DNA of 25,466 nt from Seiridium cupressi (lineage: Eukaryota > Ascomycota > Sordariomycetes > Amphisphaeriales > Sporocadaceae). How positions within the stretch are numbered: position 1 is the stretch's first letter; each line of letters starts with the position of its first letter. The notes under the pieces were generated by a model that was not told the origin of the DNA, did no database searches, and saw only the letters and a list, made by a program, of their open reading frames with translations. The stretch lies in assembly GCA_036674765.1 (NCBI GenBank), contig JARVKI010000194.1, positions 1 to 25,466 of the forward strand, given 5' to 3'. The translations under genes were made by a program, and so were the position numbers. Shown here one piece after another: positions 20,559-25,466 of this stretch.

Positions 20559-23310
20559 AGTGTTGTTCGGATGGAAGTTTTCACAGAGCGCGGAGAATTG
20601 ATAAATGTGCAATGCTCTGGGTGGCAACTCGAGGGCAACTTGGGCGTCTTTATTACCAAGCGATTCGAGCTTGAGGGGAACTCCCAGATCACCTCAAAGC
20701 TGACGCAAATGATTTCTGAAAAGTCATCACATTACGATAGTCTGTAGGAGCTACGTATGCCAGTAGGTGTGCCTGTGACGTCTACAGTCAAGTTGGATAG
20801 ATCTGAAGAAGATTAAAGTAGGGACATGGGCATGTGCCAATAAGAGGTTGCGATATCAATGACGGAAAATAAGCTTGCATGAAAATCTCAATAGAGCGAG
20901 ACTAGTCGGGACTGCCGGCAACGATGCAATTCTGAATTACCTAGCTTACGGTATTGACGAGCAGATTAGCATGGAAAGACCCCTTGGCTTCTTCGTGGGG
21001 CGCGGGACAAACTTCACCGCTAGGTAGCTGGTAGTGAGACTTAATTGTAATTCGCCTAGACCGCTTTAGACTTTGCGCCAAAATTCAGTATGCTCTCAAT
21101 AGGCGAGTAGATCTGGCTCGTGCTATGAGTAGGCCAGGAGCCCGTCGGCGACATGATTATGGTATTTTTTGCTGGCGACCCAATCCGTGATTGTCTGTTA
21201 CGACCAAGGCAAAGCTCGCCCTCCTCTCTCCAACATAATGGCTTGACCCGTTGCATTGATGAAAATCAATATGGGGTGAATCCTCAGCGCTATTAAGGAG
21301 CAAGCCTTGCAGCACCTGGATCGCTCGGACTGGGAACTCAAATTATAGAATATTTAACAAATAAGTGTATTAACGAGATGAAATCCAAACGTGATAATCG
21401 ATTGTGACTCATCAACATCGCAATCGGGTTCCCAACTTGGTCCTACCGTCATAAATATACCTCCGGTGTTTATTATCTTTTGTGATCTAATCTTGGATCT
21501 TAGCAAAGATAGGCAATATTTATTTGATATCACACGGAACCTCACCACGAACGTAGGTATTCGTAAAAATAGTCTGCTGGCTGACTGGATTAAGAGTGCC
21601 CGGATGAGACTTATACGATAGATACATATATATATATATACAGGAAATTGTGACAAGCAGTGATTTATAGATTTAATTCCACTTATGCTGACAGTATCAT
21701 GTCACCGACCGAGTGGCTCAGCCAGACAATGTCGGACGTGGCCACAGTTCAGGTAGAAAGAGGGCTTAAGGAAAAATAGTCACTCTCGACACTGAACCCG
21801 TACGACAATTTGTAGGAAATTGTAATCGCAGTACAGAGTTCAATCTTAAGGTTCAAGACTCCGGTTCAACTCGCGGCGAATGTGCTGGTAACTTTCCAAT
21901 CAGGCGTCTCGGGCTTTATGCCGGATTTGATATAGTTGGGAGCTTTTGAGGTCTTCGTATTTTCTGCCCCGAACCTATTTGAAGCCGGAGAAATATGCAT
22001 CGTCGAAATCGGCTTTGAAAAATGGAGACTAACTAGTCCTACAATTGTACACGATCAGCGATAGCCGCAAGTATGGACTGGAAGGTTGCATTCGGGCATC
22101 TCGGTCCGATCGTACTATGCAGCGATGTCACGAGATGAGTCAGGAACGTGCGATGGAACGTCTAAGCGACTCGCTTCGGATGCGCAGCAGACAGCAAGTA
22201 ATCGTCAGATCTTCTAGGTTTAACTCTAAAAACTCTAATTGAGGGCTATTACCCTTGAGTATGTGGTTGGCGTACTTGGCTTTGCCTCTGCGATCCAACT
22301 AAGGCATTAGTCTCAACTTGAAACCCCACCAAGGATGTCGATTCGACCCTGGTTTTCCACCAGAAGCTGATGGGGCTTCCATGACTATCTGGCCCCCCGG
22401 AGTAAAGCGCCATGCATCTTGGCCAAAGAGGCCACTTCTGGGTTCAATGCAGTTTCGTCCTGGCTGCAAACCAACCTTCCAGCGCTCCGCGTGGCTGGCA
22501 CTAGCCTGTTAAATTAGTATTTATCGGATGTCGCGGGGAGAAGCCACTATGAATTGGCTACCAGCTGCAAAGGCTGATTAAGCTGACGCGATGAGCACCG
22601 TGCGATGGAACATGTTCGCTGTGCTCTTCGACCAACACACAGAAAGAGTTTGTGCAGCTGCAGTGATTGCATATGTTGTAAGTGAGGCTTTCGTAAAGTA
22701 GCCTGTTTTAGTTCTAGCATCGGACTTTCCCAGACTTTCGAGGCGGCTGCAGTGTCTCTTTTTGTAACATCAACGGTAAAAGCTTCCCCGTAAACGTTCC
22801 TCAGCCACTCGACCATAGTTGTTGTGACCAATAACGATGGTGGGCTTACTCCCAACTACCAGGGAATTAAGGCTCACCAAATGCAGGGTTAGTGGGTCCC
22901 ACAGGGGCGCAGTGCTCAATGTTGGCACTAATTGAACGCTTAAGCGTCGGTGTAATCTTGCGATCTTTCCAATGAAACCATGATCCTATTCATGTACTGA
23001 CTCGATCGCGCCCAAGTGCTGCCGATCACAAGGCTGATCTCACGCTGGGGCAGTAATTGTCCATGTGGTAATCTTGATCTGGAGATTTCCCGAAATAGTG
23101 GACAAGACGAAGACGCGTGGAGGTGTCAAGTGGATTTAAACTTTCCCAAGACGACGAGAATCATATCTAAGTGCGGGCACACACTCAACTAATCGTTGTG
23201 GACAGAGACTCTGTTACATCTCGTCGACTGGGGCAGATCACAGTTATCATCCTCCTTACAAACGATCTGATGCCGCATATGGTTCACATGCATCTTTGGC
23301 CCTCGCAGGA
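20559..23310. other. 2.7-kb stretch without a recognised gene
   Basis: The longest gene-free interval apart from the AT block. Short frames exist on both strands, for example about 100 codons at 22547-22855 on the minus strand and 64 codons at 22318-22512 on the plus strand, but none shows a family motif and the first lacks an ATG at its 5' end. A short TA microsatellite lies at about 21625-21640. The stretch 21350-21660 is AT-richer than its surroundings. The last few hundred bases should be the promoter of the membrane-protein gene. Confidence 0.5.
21625..21640. repeat. TA microsatellite
   Basis: An uninterrupted run of alternating A and T, about seven repeats, in the gene-free interval. 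No function is inferred. Confidence 0.8.
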
Positions 23311-24677
23311 ATGGACGATAATAGAGGCCCTCGCGTCCTCGCATCGTGTTGGTCGTTGGTAGGCGCGAGTGCTATATGCTTGTCACTCCGTGTGTACTGC
23401 AAGCTATGGCGCGGCAGAGGTTTGTGGTGGGATGACCACTTGATGGTAGTTGCCTGGGTAGGTTGTCTGAACGTCATCGCAACAGGTGGTTGATGTCGCT
23501 GACAATAGAATCCCCGACTTATAGGTCGCTCTGGCAATTGCGGTATCGATAAACAGCTATATCGTGTCTCTTGGATTCGGTCGTCATCTAGATACGATCA
23601 GCACGGACAACCAGAAGACGATTAATTTCTGCACGATCCTGGTGGCTACGTTCGGTATACTGTCGACAACGATAAGCAAAACTTCGTTCGCCTTAACGCT
23701 CTATCGAATCGTCATAAGCCGATGGGTTAAATATCTTCTAATATTTGTTATCGTGACGATAAACCTGTCGATGAATCTCGTCTGGATCTTCAGTTTTGCC
23801 AAGTGCACCCCGCTGCAGAGGCTATGGGACAGCAGCGTACCTGGGACTTGCTGGAGCAAGACCAATCTCGTTAGGTATCAGCTTTTCGCGGCCTGTAGGC
23901 AACTCCCTCGCTATTGGCATTTCCAATGGACTGACCAATCCAGATTATTCCGCCTTGATGGACTTCGTACTGGCATTTATACCTTGGAAAATACTCAAGG
24001 GCATGGTAATGCTGCGCCGCGAGAAATTTGGAGTCGCTGTGGCGATGAGCTTAGGATCTGTGTATGAACCACTCTGAATTCTTTATCCTCCGCGCAGGCA
24101 ATAACTAATGAGCTCAGGGCTGGTATATGTGGTATAGTCAAGGCAGTACTAGTGGTCAGTATCATTAGCCCCGACATCACGTATGACCGGGTCGACCTCA
24201 CGATTTGGACGCTCACGGAACCTGCGGTGACAATAATGGCCGCTTGCATTCCCGTTTTGTAAGATTCGTATGCGCCACATATATGAACTCACGCTAACAA
24301 GACGCAGGAGGATGCTCTACCTAGAGCTCAAGTCAAGTCAAAGGAGTTATTTCCGAAGCAGACCGTTGATGGATCCGTACAGCCTCGAGCAGACTCATCC
24401 GGATCACAAATCGAGAAGGGAAACACGTTATGGTCACAATCAACGCTACGCTCGAACCTCCGTGGTCATCATGTCTACATCGGGGTGGCAAGAGTCTCAG
24501 GAAGCTCTACAAGATTTAGGAGCGAATCAAACGGGAGTGACGTTACCAGCGGGTGGGATAATGAAGACTGAAGAAGTGAATGTACAGCATTCACGTCTTA
24601 GTAGAATCAGTGGTGATGACTCTTTCGAGCTGAAGTCGGTGCAAATAGCTCATAAAAGAGAGGATGGGAAAATGTGA
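23311..24677 (+). CDS. Fungal rhodopsin-type (PTH11-like) integral membrane protein
   Basis: A five-exon model of 381 residues: 23311-23457, 23525-23894, 23944-24061, 24118-24258 and 24308-24677. Introns are 67, 49, 56 and 49 bp, all GT-AG, and all phases agree. The protein has about seven hydrophobic segments in residues 8-260 and a hydrophilic C-terminal tail. Signature segments of the fungal rhodopsin-domain family appear in order: WWDDHLMVVAW (39-49), LGFGRHLDTI (65-74), CTPLQRLWD and GTCW (143-159, a likely disulphide pair), MDFVLAFIPWKI, REKFGVAVAMSLG and WTLTEPAVTIMAA. The family sits in the plasma membrane; a few members (PTH11) act as surface-sensing receptors, most are uncharacterised. 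No CFEM cysteine-rich domain precedes the first helix. The gene appears intact, though the first intron was chosen to keep the family motif rather than the longest frame. Confidence 0.9.
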
Positions 24678-25392
24678 GTATCTGAAGATACCCTTTTGGA
24701 CTCGTTTTCCTTATTTTCTATTATCTTCTATCAAGTTCTCTTCTTGTTTCACCAGTGACAGACTTTGAAATTGACAGACGAATGAATTGCGTGCCAACTA
24801 CACACATGATACCAGACCGTGGATCAAGCGAAACAATCACGATTCATACCCGGTAACTATTTAAAGCACGTCGATCCATGAGGCCATGGAACAACAAGTC
24901 TCCGGCCATTTCGGAAATCGCTCCTCGTAAGATCATGCGATGAGTAGGCAGCCTCGGTAAAGCGGTGATATAGCTCATTTCCCACTTCAAGCTAAGGACC
25001 GTTGTGAGCTTAGATTAGCTCGCCCACCACGATTATGAAATTAGCTGTAGTAATATCCTATGAACATTGTTGGTACCCATGAAAATCAGATCATGACAAT
25101 TTGTGCGTCTGAGTGAGCTGTTTTTCTGCTGGCGCTTGTAGTCCCATGACTATATTCAGCTCGGCCGGACCTACTATCCACCGTACCCACGCCAAGTCAA
25201 AGTCCGTTTTTCTTTTACCACGGGCCGATCAATTATCGACTGGTCTATTGAGGACAATTGGTGAGCTCGAAATCACCACGTGGAAAGCCAGATGATTAGC
25301 GTGCGTTGGAAGGCGATGCCTCTGCGGCTCGGGGTGTATGGGGGATCCCATGTTGTAAAGACCAGTGGCTCGGCTTCTAAGGTATAAGCGTG
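24678..25392. other. Non-coding stretch to the right inverted repeat
   Basis: This contains the 3' region of the membrane-protein gene and then about 600 bp without a supported frame. Nothing resembling a transposase or recombinase remnant is recognised next to the inverted repeat. Confidence 0.5.
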
Positions 25393-25466
25393 TCAGACGC
25401 GAATGCAGCAGCTGCGCTGACGCAGCGCACAGATAGCGTGAAACCACTAGTAAGGGATGAGACTCG
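25393..25466 (-). repeat. Right copy of the 74-bp inverted repeat
   Basis: The reverse complement of 872-945, with 68 of 74 bases identical and no gaps. The match runs to the very last base of the window, so the repeat may continue beyond it. It keeps the GC-rich hairpin core CGCTGCGTCAGCGC. Bases that differ are mostly C or G here where the left copy has T or A, so this copy seems less mutated. Confidence 0.9.

Noticed and set aside
23296..23493. Membrane-protein first exon extended to 23493
   Set aside because: Using the GTAGGT donor at 23458 keeps phase and joins the conserved DDHLMVVAW to the next helix; the longer frame ends in a stop and offers no matching splice phase.
872..25466. A Starship-type giant transposon
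   Set aside because: Starships are defined by a DUF3435 tyrosine recombinase near one end and short direct repeats. No such gene is present, and the ends here are inverted repeats.

Overview
The window looks like accessory chromatin of a filamentous ascomycete (Pezizomycotina). The evidence is many short GT-AG introns of 49-107 bp, fungal-specific families (HET, fungal rhodopsin-type membrane protein, C2H2 plus fungal transcription-factor domain, MYND-RNase H fusion), and an AT-only block with the dinucleotide signature of repeat-induced point mutation (RIP). I cannot name the species. All gene models were spliced by eye from reading frame, splice sites and recalled family motifs; no database search was run.

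Layout. Bases 1-750 are an almost pure A+T block. It gives way sharply to a GC-rich, hairpin-forming border (about 751-945). That border contains a 74-bp sequence which recurs inverted as the last 74 bp of the window (25393-25466). Between the two copies lie: a MYND/RNase H fusion protein (+, 1383-3800); a wrecked type-B carboxylesterase (-, 3996-5124); a seven-exon C2H2 transcription factor (-, 6210-9352); a four-exon cytochrome P450 (-, 9887-11676); a broken phytanoyl-CoA-dioxygenase-like gene (+, 13025-14249); a broken HET gene (-, 15236-17307); a zinc-dependent sorbitol/xylitol-type dehydrogenase (-, 17880 to about 18996); a catalase-like gene with one premature stop and one frame slip (-, 19585-20558); and a five-exon fungal rhodopsin-type membrane protein (+, 23311-24677).

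Five genes read as intact (MYND-RNase H, transcription factor, P450, dehydrogenase, membrane protein). Four are dead or dying (carboxylesterase, dioxygenase, HET, catalase-like). Four in-frame stops in three of the broken genes can each be explained by a C-to-T change in CpA or a G-to-A change in TpG, the context RIP uses. A decaying accessory segment next to a RIP-altered AT-rich block is the simplest overall reading.

The enzymes present (P450, Fe(II)/2-oxoglutarate dioxygenase remnant, esterase remnant, MDR dehydrogenase) and a co-oriented transcription factor resemble the tailoring part of a secondary-metabolite or catabolic cluster. No polyketide synthase, peptide synthetase, terpene synthase or dedicated transporter is visible, so a pathway is only a guess. 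No recombinase, transposase, tRNA, rRNA or CRISPR array was recognised.
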